Source: M3007 sp031398055
GTDB taxonomy: Bacteria > Bacteroidota > Bacteroidia > Chitinophagales > Saprospiraceae
Assembly: GCA_031398055.1 (NCBI GenBank)
Contig: JANNMS010000024.1
Span: forward strand, 53,229 to 117,228
DNA: 64,000 bases
Direction of reading: 5' to 3'
Shown here: piece after piece, positions 52,379 to 60,433 of the stretch
Numbering within the stretch: the first letter of the stretch is position 1
How the letters are laid out: every line of letters starts with the position of its first letter
Made by a program: the position numbers and the translations under genes
Notes under the pieces: generated by a model
What the model saw: only the letters and a program-made list of their open reading frames with translations
Database searches by the model: none
Told to the model about the DNA's origin: nothing

Positions 52379-53413
52379 TTACGCGTAAATGCCTTCCTTT
52401 CCGATTTTGATTTTTTCTTCCATTTCGGTTTCCGGCTGCGGCAAAAAACCCTGCGCCACCATCCATTTGTCGGAGTAAAATTTAGAAACATATTTGCTGC
52501 CGTGGTCTGCAAAAATCAGGACGACCACGTCTTCGGGTTTCAACCGGTCTTTGATTTGTTCGAGGCATTGCAAGCACGCGCCGCTCGAATATCCGGCCAT
52601 GATGCCCTCCGTTCTGGCCAATTCGCGGGCGCGAAACGCGCTGTCTTTGTCCGTGACTTTTACGAATTCATTGATCAAATTGAAGTCAATGTTTTCGGGA
52701 ATGATGTTTTTTCCCGTGCCCTCGATTCGGTAGGAATAGACCTCTTTTTCGTCGTAAACCCCCGTTTCATGGTATTTTTTCAAAGCAGAACCGAAGGCAT
52801 CGACTGCGATGATTTTCAAATCAGGGTTGAGTTCTTTCAAATATTTCCCCGAACCGCAAAGCGTCCCGCCGGTGCTCGCGCTGCCAATCAGCCAATCGAT
52901 TTTGCCTTCGGTCTGGTCCCAAATTTCTGGGCCAGTCGAAAAATAATGCGCCTCCGCGTTGTCCGGATTGAAATTTTGATTGACATAAAACGCACCTTTT
53001 GTTTTTGCCGCAATCGATTTTGCCATCGAATAATACGAACGCGGGTCGTCGGGCCGCACGTCCTGCGGGCACAAAATCACCTCGGCTCCCATTGCTTTTA
53101 AATTGGCGATTTTGTCCTCCGAAATTTTAGAAGTCACCGTCAAAATGCAGCCGTAACCTTTCAAAGCGGCCACCATCGCGAGGCTAAAACCGGTGTTTCC
53201 ACTCGTCGCATCCACCACCGTGCCGCCCGGTTTCAGATGGCCGAGGCGTTCGGCACGTTCGATGATGTGCAGCGCGATGCGGTCTTTCGCGCTCAAACCG
53301 GGGTTAAAACATTCCAATTTCACATAAACTTTCGCGGCGATGTGGCTCGTCGTTTTGTTGAGGCGAACCATCGGCGTGTTCCCAATCGTTTCTAAAATAT
53401 TGTTGTAAACCAT
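52379..53413 (-). CDS. Cysteine synthase/cystathionine beta-synthase-type PLP enzyme
   Basis: 344 residues, fold-type II. ETIGNTPMVRLNK at the N-terminus, PLP lysine Lys43 in GLSAKDRIALHII, VDATSGNTGFSLAMVAALKGY and GSASTGGTLCGSGKYLKE. Bacteroidota homologues of this length are usually called cysteine synthase or CBS; which reaction it does (O-acetylserine sulfhydrylase or other) is not settled from sequence. Single gene with a possible -7 box at 53539-53546. Confidence 0.88.
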   Translation of the reverse strand: MVYNNILETIGNTPMVRLNKTTSHIAAKVYVKLECFNPGLSAKDRIALHIIERAERLGHLKPGGTVVDATSGNTGFSLAMVAALKGYGCILTVTSKISEDKIANLKAMGAEVILCPQDVRPDDPRSYYSMAKSIAAKTKGAFYVNQNFNPDNAEAHYFSTGPEIWDQTEGKIDWLIGSASTGGTLCGSGKYLKELNPDLKIIAVDAFGSALKKYHETGVYDEKEVYSYRIEGTGKNIIPENIDFNLINEFVKVTDKDSAFRARELARTEGIMAGYSSGACLQCLEQIKDRLKPEDVVVLIFADHGSKYVSKFYSDKWMVAQGFLPQPETEMEEKIKIGKEGIYA

Positions 53414-53846
53414 TTCTCAAAAAATTTAAAAAACTGAGCAAAAAGGCGTTCTTCAAAACAAAACCGTTGCACGACAGCAGGTATTTCTGCCGTAGATTTC
53501 GTCATTTTTAGATTACGAAACTGCAAATCGAACAGTTGCGAAAGTAGTTTTTGAGAACGCCGGGCGAAATTGGGGAAGCGATTGCGTCAGGTTGCTCGGC
53601 AAAAAAACGGAGTAAAAGTGAGTTCGGAATTTGTGTGGAGTCAGTTAAAAATCGTCAAATTCGAGGGCGAAAATACGGCACTACTTTTAAAACAAAGACA
53701 GGAAAAGCCGTGCAAAAAAAAATCTATAAAATTGTCGCTCAGATGATACAAATCTGAAATTTGTGTTTCAACTTTACAGCCAGAAACAGAATATAGTCTT
53801 GCATTGTATTTCGCACTCCCTTTCTTTCACAATCAACTTCTGAACG
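53414..53846. other. Intergenic stretch upstream of the cysteine synthase-like gene
   Basis: 433 bases with no convincing gene; a 68-codon frame at 53551 has no family features. The region holds the -7 box above. Nothing else recognised. Confidence 0.4.
53539..53546 (-). promoter_or_regulatory. Possible -7 box for the cysteine synthase-like gene
   Basis: TACTTTCG on the minus strand, one mismatch to TAnnTTTG, giving a leader of about 120 bases. Confidence 0.3.
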
Positions 53847-53939
53847 ATGCTTATCATTTACATCCTTTTCGCTGCCATTTTTGCCAGCAGAATTCTGCCA
53901 AAAGCAGCAGAAATTTTAGGAACCGCTTTGCGCACGTAA
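53847..53939 (+). CDS. Possible 30-residue membrane microprotein
   Basis: ATG-started frame MLIIYILFAAIFASRILPKA, then AEILGTALRT and a TAA stop, followed 46 bases later by a strong terminator. The first 17 residues are hydrophobic. No ribosome-binding site is obvious, but Bacteroidota lack strong ones. Could also be chance. Confidence 0.3.
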   Translation: MLIIYILFAAIFASRILPKAAEILGTALRT

Positions 53940-53985
53940 TTCACCCCCGTACAATTTTTGAACACCAATGCTTGCCGATTTAGAT

Positions 53986-54024
53986 AAAAACGTCCCGCCG
54001 AAAAATTTCGTCGGGACGTTTTTT
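53986..54024. terminator. Strong bidirectional terminator
   Basis: AAAAACGTCCCG pairs with CGGGACGTTTTT, with A and T tracts. It ends at the stop of the Rieske oxygenase gene (minus strand) and could end a transcript from the left. Confidence 0.75.
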
Positions 54025-55127
54025 CACCCCAAAAACTCCGCCAGCAAGCGATGAAAATGATGCGTCCCTTTTTCATGCTTGACTGAATATCTGCCTGAGT
54101 TGTAAAATCTTGAACGCACGCCGCGCTGCACCATTTCCACAATTTCTTCGTCTTCCATTTCCACCGTGTCGAGGTCGCCGCCCGCGCCGCTGCCCAGTTT
54201 TTTTTCATCAAAAACGTAGACAAAAAATTTCACCCGGCAAGTTTCCACCCCCGTCGGTTCGACCAAATTGAACGACAAACCCCAAGGATAAAAATTGAAC
54301 ATCATGTTTGGGAAAACCCAGAAATAGTAGCCCGCCACGTTTTTTCCAAAATCGGGCGACGAGGGCGGCAGGTCAATACAATGTACGTTGTTTTTTGCGA
54401 TGCCGATTTGCAGGTTTGAAAACTTGAAAATTTCGGTCTCGTAATTTCCAAAATCGAGGGACTGCGCCAGCCCGCCGTGCACAAATGGGATGTGAAAACC
54501 TTCCAAATAATTTTCGCAGTACAAAGCCCAATTTGCCTTGACTTCATAAGTTTTTGACAAATTTTCATGAAAAACGAGTTGGTCGAGCGGCATCCACCCC
54601 ACCCTTTCCATCATTTCCTGAAAAAATATTTCAGGTGAAAAAACCGGGTCGAGCGAAGTGAAAAGCAAACTTGCCCACTCGAAAATCGGCAATTTTTTCA
54701 AATCATCCGCCGCCGTCGGGAAATTTTCGACGCCCTGAAATTCGGGCATGAATTTGAATTTTCCATCTAAATCGAACACACGGCCGTGATATTTGCAACG
54801 CAATTGGCTGGTTTTGCAGGGCAATCCAGCGACCAAATTGCCTCGGTGCGTGCAGACATTTGAAATTAGGTTGATTGGAAAATTAGGAAATTGGGAAATT
54901 GGTTGGGCGGGTTTCGCAAGCAAAAGCGGCTCGTCCAAATAATTTTCCAACAAAAAAAACGGCCAAACCGAACCCGGTTCTGCGACCCGCCCGGCGTGCC
55001 CGACGAACTGCCACGATTTGGCAAATATTTTTTCTTTTGCCCTTTCAAAAACTTCCGGCGAGGTGTAAACCGCGGTGGAAATGGTCGAGGCTTTTGCGAT
55101 TTCGGGATGGACGAAAAAGTGTGGCAT
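54024..55127 (-). CDS. Rieske non-haem iron oxygenase, alpha subunit type
   Basis: 367 residues. Rieske [2Fe-2S] motif Cys92-x-His94 in NVCTHRGN and Cys111-x2-His114 in RCKYHGRVFD. The catalytic domain has NWALYCENYLEGFHIPFVHGG with the mononuclear iron histidines. Family members hydroxylate aromatic, quaternary amine or sterol substrates; the substrate cannot be read. Residues about 75-87 (QPISQFPNFPINL), inserted between two Rieske strands, are coded by a repeat-like segment (54867-54905) and are absent from typical homologues. No reductase partner gene is adjacent. Confidence 0.88.
   Translation of the reverse strand: MPHFFVHPEIAKASTISTAVYTSPEVFERAKEKIFAKSWQFVGHAGRVAEPGSVWPFFLLENYLDEPLLLAKPAQPISQFPNFPINLISNVCTHRGNLVAGLPCKTSQLRCKYHGRVFDLDGKFKFMPEFQGVENFPTAADDLKKLPIFEWASLLFTSLDPVFSPEIFFQEMMERVGWMPLDQLVFHENLSKTYEVKANWALYCENYLEGFHIPFVHGGLAQSLDFGNYETEIFKFSNLQIGIAKNNVHCIDLPPSSPDFGKNVAGYYFWVFPNMMFNFYPWGLSFNLVEPTGVETCRVKFFVYVFDEKKLGSGAGGDLDTVEMEDEEIVEMVQRGVRSRFYNSGRYSVKHEKGTHHFHRLLAEFLG
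54867..54905. repeat. Single family A-like arm inside the Rieske coding sequence
   Basis: GGTTGATTGGAAAATTAGGA and the following AATTGGGAAATTGGTTGGG resemble the left arm of family A (GGTTGATTGGTTATTGGG). It is translated in frame on the minus strand. Confidence 0.6.
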
Positions 55128-55154
55128 TTTTCAAAATTTGAGTTTTATTTTTTA

Positions 55155-55226
55155 AACACAAAGGCACATCAGGAAACATAAGTTTTTGAAAACCAATCAC
55201 TTATGTTTTCTGATGTGCCTTTGTGG
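55155..55226. repeat. Palindrome upstream of the Rieske oxygenase gene
   Basis: ACACAAAGGCACATCAGGAA... at 55155-55183 pairs with ...CTGATGTGCCTTTGTGG at 55199-55226, about 26 of 28 positions. It ends 28 bases before the next gene's stop (55254). Confidence 0.75.
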
Positions 55227-55253
55227 TAAAAAAAATTTGTGCTGAGTTTGTAC

Positions 55254-55775
55254 TCATCTCGACAGTAAAAACTTCCTAAATTCTTCCATTTCCTTCATTT
55301 CCTGCTCCACAAATCTTTGGAAAAGCCGTTCGCCGACCTGCGTTTTCAAAGCAGAAATGCCCACGTCGATCAACCGAAAACCTGTCGGGGTCAAAAAAAT
55401 ATTGTCAAATCGCTCGCCCGGCATATCCGAAGGCCGTCGCAAATCACGGTGAACAAAACCCGCACGGTGCAAAACCTGCAATTCATTTTCCAAAACATCG
55501 AACCACAATTCCCTTTTTTCATATTCGTAGGCTCTGAAATCCATCGGGTACAGCCGTTCCATGACCAATATTTCCACATTTTCATTCCACTCGTCGAGCC
55601 GTAAAAACTTGACAACCAGGCCATTGACTTGGTTTGCGTATTTCATTTTTTCGGCTTCCGAACCGATATCGGAGCGGGTGTCGCCAGAAAAAAGTTTGCC
55701 AGCCTCCGTTTCGGTGAGTGCGATGACGGTGTTGTTTTCTCCGATTGAAAGTGTTTGGGGGAATCGCTTTTTCAA
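55254..55775 (-). CDS. Small protein-kinase-like protein
   Basis: 173 residues if started at TTG 55775, which follows a strong -7 box (TACTTTTG, 55793-55800) by 17 bases; the in-frame ATG at 55817 lies upstream of that box. Catalytic-loop-like FVHRDLRRPSDMPGERFDNIF and a metal-binding LIDVG motif resemble those of protein or aminoglycoside kinases, with extra residues between HRDL and the Asn. The N-lobe is much shortened, with VVKFLRLDEWNENVEILVMERL holding a possible ATP-binding lysine. Too small for a full kinase, so either a minimal kinase or a pseudokinase. Confidence 0.55.
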   Translation of the reverse strand: MKKRFPQTLSIGENNTVIALTETEAGKLFSGDTRSDIGSEAEKMKYANQVNGLVVKFLRLDEWNENVEILVMERLYPMDFRAYEYEKRELWFDVLENELQVLHRAGFVHRDLRRPSDMPGERFDNIFLTPTGFRLIDVGISALKTQVGERLFQRFVEQEMKEMEEFRKFLLSR

Positions 55776-55792
55776 TTTGAAAATATTTTTAG

Positions 55793-55800
55793 CAAAAGTA
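55793..55800 (-). promoter_or_regulatory. Putative -7 box of the kinase-like gene
   Basis: TACTTTTG on the minus strand, exact consensus. Confidence 0.5.
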
Positions 55801-55866
55801 ATGCAGGTCGCACGCATTTTTGGGCAGTCAATCGTTCCATTTTTTTCACTCAAAAACTTTTCAACC

Positions 55867-57360
55867 ATGGCAAAAATCATTTTCCAAGTTCTATTTTTCC
55901 TGCTTTCCGCCAGCCTGCCCGCCCAAATTTTGATACCATTTTCTTGTGCCGAAAAATACGGCCTGGCCGATGCCACAACCGGAAAACAGGTCGTCCCCTG
56001 CCGTTTTGATTCCATAGAACTTGACCCCAAAACTGGCATTTTTTCTGTAAAAATGGGCGAAAAATGGCGGCTGCTCCAAAATAATGGGGTGTTTTTGGGC
56101 AAGTACGAATTTCCGTTCCGTCCCCGTTTTTTTGATTTTTTATCGGACGTATCCAGCGTTCCCGTGGCCAATTTGGTCCGAATCCAAGATTCGCCGAACG
56201 ACGGCCATTATTTTGAAGGCGAGGAATGTTGTTACGGCTGGCCGTGGGGCGTTTATAATTTGAAGGACGGGTATTTTTCGGACATTGTTTATGTCCGAAA
56301 CCCGACTTCAAGGAGCCCAGAGTATTTGGCGAGTTCCGGGATTAGTCCAGCATATTTTGAAATGGAGGAAAACAAGTTCCGCACCGGCAAACTTTTGGTG
56401 ACCAAACCGGGCAGCGGCCAGGGTTTCATTGACCAAACCGGACGAGAATCTCTCGCCCCACATTTTTCAAGAATCATTTTTGTGGACAGCCTCAATTTGG
56501 TGGTGGCCGACTCAGCAGGGCGGCTGGCTTTGGCGGATGCCAATGGCAAATTGCTCACCCCTTTTTTGTTTTCAGAAATCCGTCCGGCAGGCGGTTTTTT
56601 TCAGGCGGGCGTGCATTTTGAAAAAGAACTGAGCGATGTGGAGGCGTTCAAATACAGCCTTTTTGGACAGGGCTGGTCTTCCAAAACAGGGCTGCTCGAT
56701 CGGCGCGGAAAACTAGTGGTGGACACTATTTTTGAATCGGTTTACCTCTGGCAGGACTCGCTTTTTTTTGCAAAAATGGGCGGAAAAATGGGCGTGGTTT
56801 CGGGCAGTGGCCGTACGGTTTTGCCATTTCAATATGATTTTTTGACCAATTCGGAGCAAAACGAGTTGATTTTTCAGCAAAATGGAAAACGTGGGTTGCT
56901 CAACCGGACGGGGCAAATTTTGCAACCCGCCATTTTTGAATACCTCGAAAAATGGCCGCCATATTTTGTTTTCAAAAAAAACGGGCTGTCCGGCGTGATG
57001 GATTCGACGGGGAAAATCCTTTTTGAAAAACCGTTTGAAATAATTTTTCTCCACCCAGATTTGGGGCTCGCGGTTTTTTCTGAAAATAAAAAACAGGGCC
57101 TCGTCAATTTTGAGGGCAAGCAAATTTGCCCGCCGAAATATGTTCGCATCGAACGGCTTTGGAAAACTGACAATTTCAAAGTTTTGCTAAACAAAGAATA
57201 TGGAGTGATTTCAAAAACAGGGCAGGTTTTGATTTCGCCAAAATATTTTGAAATAGAAAGCCACACCAATTCTGGAAATTTTATTGGAAATACATCGAAT
57301 GGCTGGGATATTTTTGATAAAAATGGGCGAAAAATCGCGAGTTCGAAAGATAAAAAATGA
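55867..57360 (+). CDS. Secreted WG-repeat protein
   Basis: 497 residues from ATG 55867; an upstream extension of the frame is antisense to the kinase-like gene and is rejected. Signal peptide about 1-20 (IIFQVLFFLLSASLPAQ). It then has repeats of the WG type (KMGVVSGSGRTVLPFQYDFL, KRGLLNRTGQILQPAIFEYL, LSGVMDSTGKILFEKPF, QGLVNFEGKQICPPKYV, YGVISKTGQVLISPKYF). Such proteins are common in Bacteroidota with unknown role, probably periplasmic. Confidence 0.8.
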   Translation: MAKIIFQVLFFLLSASLPAQILIPFSCAEKYGLADATTGKQVVPCRFDSIELDPKTGIFSVKMGEKWRLLQNNGVFLGKYEFPFRPRFFDFLSDVSSVPVANLVRIQDSPNDGHYFEGEECCYGWPWGVYNLKDGYFSDIVYVRNPTSRSPEYLASSGISPAYFEMEENKFRTGKLLVTKPGSGQGFIDQTGRESLAPHFSRIIFVDSLNLVVADSAGRLALADANGKLLTPFLFSEIRPAGGFFQAGVHFEKELSDVEAFKYSLFGQGWSSKTGLLDRRGKLVVDTIFESVYLWQDSLFFAKMGGKMGVVSGSGRTVLPFQYDFLTNSEQNELIFQQNGKRGLLNRTGQILQPAIFEYLEKWPPYFVFKKNGLSGVMDSTGKILFEKPFEIIFLHPDLGLAVFSENKKQGLVNFEGKQICPPKYVRIERLWKTDNFKVLLNKEYGVISKTGQVLISPKYFEIESHTNSGNFIGNTSNGWDIFDKNGRKIASSKDKK

Positions 57361-57363
57361 ACG

Positions 57364-57403
57364 AAAAACGCCGCCCCGAAAAATCTTCGGCGCGGCGTTT
57401 TCC
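57364..57403. terminator. Bidirectional terminator
   Basis: AAAAACGCCGCCCCGA pairs with CGGCGCGGCGTTTTC (imperfect inner part), lying between two convergent genes. Confidence 0.7.
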
Positions 57404-57432
57404 TAATTTTTAATTCCTAATCCCCAATTGAA

Positions 57433-60288
57433 TCAAGCATATTCTTCAATCGGCGGACAAATACAAACCAAATTCCGATCCCCAAAAGCCCCGTCAATAC
57501 GGTTCACCGACGGCCAAAATTTGTACCCAGCCCGCAAATACGGTAACGGCCATGCCGCTTTTTCACGAGAATATGGCTTGTCCCAATCATCGGCAGTCAG
57601 TTCGGCGACGGTGTGCGGGGCGTTGTGCAGCACATTATTGTCTTCCGGAAAATCGCCGAGCGCGACTTCGTCAATTTCTTTTTTGATGGACAAAAGGGCA
57701 TCGCAAAAACGGTCCATTTCTGCTTTCGATTCGCTTTCCGTCGGCTCGATCATGATCGTTCCGGCGACCGGAAACGACAAAGTCGGGGCATGAAAACCGT
57801 AATCCATCAGCCGTTTTGCCACGTCCTCGGCACTGACAAATGCTTTCATCGGGCGCAAATCCAAAATCAATTCGTGCGCCACCCGCCCATTTTCGCCAAC
57901 ATATAATGTCTGGAACTGCCCGTCGAGCCGCGATTTCATGTAATTCGCATTCAAAATTGCAAATTCAGTGGCAGATTTTACGCCCGCCGCGCCCAACATT
58001 TTGATGTATCCATACGAAATCAGCAAAATGGAAGCACTGCCAAACGGCGCGGCACTGACCGCCGAAACGCCTTTTTTGCCGCCCGTTTTTGCAAAAACGT
58101 GGCCCGGCAAAAAAGGCGCGAGCGAATCGTTGCAGCAAATCGGCCCCATTCCGGGGCCGCCGCCGCCGTGCGGAATAGCAAAAGTTTTGTGCAAATTCAG
58201 GTGGCAAACGTCCGCGCCAATCGCCGCTGGGCTGGTCAAACCGACCTGCGCGTTCATGTTTGCACCGTCCATGTAGACTTTTCCGCCCAATTTGTGGATG
58301 ATTTCGCAAGCCTCGCGGATCGCAGTTTCAAAAACGCCGTGCGTCGAAGGGTACGTCACCATCAGGCAAGCGAGATTTTTGGCGTGCAATTCTGCCTTGA
58401 TTTTCAGGTCGGCCATGTCGATATTTCCGCGTTCGTCGCAGGCCACTACCACCACTTTCATCCCGGCCATCACCGCGCTCGCCGGGTTCGTGCCGTGCGC
58501 CGACGACGGGATCAAAGCCACATCGCGGTGCTTATTTTTATTGGCTTCGTGAAAAGCACGGATCACCATCAAACCTGCGTATTCGCCCTGCGCCCCGGAA
58601 TTTGGTTGCAGCGAGCAGGCCGAAAAACCGGTGATTTCGCAGAGATATTTGTCCAATTCTGAGATGATTTTGGCGTAGCCCCGCACCTGATTTGCCGGGG
58701 CAAACGGGTGGATATTTGCAAATTCGTCCCAACTGACGGGGATCATTTCCGCCGCAGCGTTCAATTTCATCGTGCACGAACCGAGCGAAATCATCGAATG
58801 GGTCAACGAAATATCTTTGTTTTCCAACCTTTTGATGTACCGCATCATGTCGCTTTCGGTGTGGAAAGAGTTGAAAACGGCGTGCGTCAAAAAATCGGAG
58901 GTGCGGTGGAGTGCGGCTGGGAAACGTTCGGTTTTGGTGTCGGCGGCCAAATTTTTCCCGCCAAAAATTTCCAAAATCTTTTCCAAATCGGCTTCGGTCG
59001 TCGTCTCGTCGAGGTTGATTTGAATGCCACGCCCGTCGTAAAAAAAGTTGAAATTGGCTTTGTCCGCGGCGGATTTTGCGGCAGCCATCCATTTTCCATC
59101 GCCCTGAACCCGAACCGTATCGAAAAAATGGTCGTGCGCGATGTGGACACCGGCACTTTTCAAAGAATTTGCCAAACTCACCGCCATCGCATGCACCCGC
59201 CGGGCAATCCCACGAATCCCCGCCGGGCCGTGGTAAACCGCGTACATCGCAGCCATATTTGCCAAAAGTGCCTGCGCCGTGCAAATATTGGAAGTCGCTT
59301 TTTCGCGGCGAATGTGTTGTTCGCGGGTTTGCAAAGCCATTCGCAGGGCGCGGTGGCCGTTTTTGTCCTGCGAAACGCCGATGATCCGACCGGGAATTTG
59401 ACGTTTAAAATCTTCGGTCACGGCAAAAAATGCGGCGTGCGGCCCGCCAAAACCCATCGGCACTCCGAACCGTTGCGAGTTGCCACAAACCACGTCCGCG
59501 CCCCACTCGCCGGGCGGTTTCAGCAAAGCCAAACTCAAAATATCGGCAGCCACGCAAACAAATGCGCCGTGCGATTTTGCCGTTTCGACAAATTTTTGGT
59601 AGTCCTCGACCGCGCCTTCCGAATTTGGAAATTGCAGGATTGCGCCAAATGTTTTTTCAGAAAATTGAAATTTTTTCCAATCTCCAACCACCAATTTGAT
59701 ATTTTGCGGAACGGCACGGGATTTCAAAACATCCAAAGTTTGGGCAAAAACGGTCTCGGAAACGAAAAACTCGTTGGCTTCCTCGCCTGCTTTTGAGCGT
59801 TTGTTTTTTTCATGGTAAAACATGTTCATGGCTTCGGCGGCGGCAGTTCCCTCGTCCAAAAGGCTCGCGTTGGCAATCGGCAGCCCCGTCAAATCGGAAA
59901 CCATCGTCTGAAAATTGAGCAAACTTTCCAGCCGTCCCTGCGAAACCTCGGCCTGATAAGGCGTGTACTGCGTGTACCAACCCGGATTTTGGAAAACATT
60001 TCGCAAAATCGCCGCCGGAGTTATCGTTCCGTGATAGCCCTGACCGATGAAGTTTCGGGCGACTTTGTTCAGTTTCGCCACCCGCCGAAGTTCCGTCAAA
60101 TATTCAAATTCAGTTTGGGCGGCGGGCAGGTCGAGCGGTTTTTTCAGGCGGATGCTGTCCGGGACGGTTTGCCCAATTAATTGGTCTAAATTGTTGACGT
60201 TCAGGGCTTTGAGCATCGCGCGGGTGTCGGTTTCGGAAGGGCCGATGTGGCGACGCACAAATTGGTCAGGGTGCGGAAAATGACTCAT
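57433..60288 (-). CDS. gcvP: Glycine dehydrogenase (decarboxylating), P-protein
   Basis: 951 residues, the usual full-length fused form. PLP-dependent glycine decarboxylase of the glycine cleavage system. N-terminal FVRRHIGPSETDTRAML, MGFGGPHAAFFA in the first half, and the PLP lysine Lys701 in LNLHKTFAIPHGGGGPGMGP. GcvT and GcvH are not in the window. A -7-like box (TACCTTCG, 60351-60358) and a repeated ATATCTCA leader precede it. Confidence 0.97.
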   Translation of the reverse strand: MSHFPHPDQFVRRHIGPSETDTRAMLKALNVNNLDQLIGQTVPDSIRLKKPLDLPAAQTEFEYLTELRRVAKLNKVARNFIGQGYHGTITPAAILRNVFQNPGWYTQYTPYQAEVSQGRLESLLNFQTMVSDLTGLPIANASLLDEGTAAAEAMNMFYHEKNKRSKAGEEANEFFVSETVFAQTLDVLKSRAVPQNIKLVVGDWKKFQFSEKTFGAILQFPNSEGAVEDYQKFVETAKSHGAFVCVAADILSLALLKPPGEWGADVVCGNSQRFGVPMGFGGPHAAFFAVTEDFKRQIPGRIIGVSQDKNGHRALRMALQTREQHIRREKATSNICTAQALLANMAAMYAVYHGPAGIRGIARRVHAMAVSLANSLKSAGVHIAHDHFFDTVRVQGDGKWMAAAKSAADKANFNFFYDGRGIQINLDETTTEADLEKILEIFGGKNLAADTKTERFPAALHRTSDFLTHAVFNSFHTESDMMRYIKRLENKDISLTHSMISLGSCTMKLNAAAEMIPVSWDEFANIHPFAPANQVRGYAKIISELDKYLCEITGFSACSLQPNSGAQGEYAGLMVIRAFHEANKNKHRDVALIPSSAHGTNPASAVMAGMKVVVVACDERGNIDMADLKIKAELHAKNLACLMVTYPSTHGVFETAIREACEIIHKLGGKVYMDGANMNAQVGLTSPAAIGADVCHLNLHKTFAIPHGGGGPGMGPICCNDSLAPFLPGHVFAKTGGKKGVSAVSAAPFGSASILLISYGYIKMLGAAGVKSATEFAILNANYMKSRLDGQFQTLYVGENGRVAHELILDLRPMKAFVSAEDVAKRLMDYGFHAPTLSFPVAGTIMIEPTESESKAEMDRFCDALLSIKKEIDEVALGDFPEDNNVLHNAPHTVAELTADDWDKPYSREKAAWPLPYLRAGYKFWPSVNRIDGAFGDRNLVCICPPIEEYA

Positions 60289-60350
60289 TTTGAGATATTG
60301 AGATATTTTGAAATGGAGAAATCTGGTGAAAATGGTTCGAAAAAACGTGG

Positions 60351-60358
60351 CGAAGGTA
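60351..60358 (-). promoter_or_regulatory. Putative -7 box of the gcvP gene
   Basis: TACCTTCG on the minus strand, one mismatch to TAnnTTTG, 63 bases upstream of ATG. Confidence 0.4.
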
Positions 60359-60403
60359 GTGTTTGTTCAATTGGAAAAAATGCACGGGAACGGCTGGAAT
60401 TTT

Positions 60404-60411
60404 TACTTTTG
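60404..60411 (+). promoter_or_regulatory. Putative -7 box of the AAA/TOPRIM-like gene
   Basis: TACTTTTG, exact consensus, 23 bases upstream of the ATG at 60434. It rules out the longer frame from 60308. Confidence 0.55.
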
Positions 60412-60433
60412 CACTAATTTAAATTCATTTTCA

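Noticed and set aside
53551..53757. 68-codon frame upstream of the cysteine synthase-like gene
   Set aside because: Composition is unlike neighbouring proteins, no start context, and it overlaps the probable promoter of the opposite strand.
55561..55866. Upstream extension of the WG-repeat gene
   Set aside because: The extension is antisense to the kinase-like gene, and the ATG at 55867 starts a normal signal peptide.
57433..60288. Several antisense frames over gcvP, up to 362 codons
   Set aside because: They are shadows of a clearly conserved gene in a GC-biased codon context.
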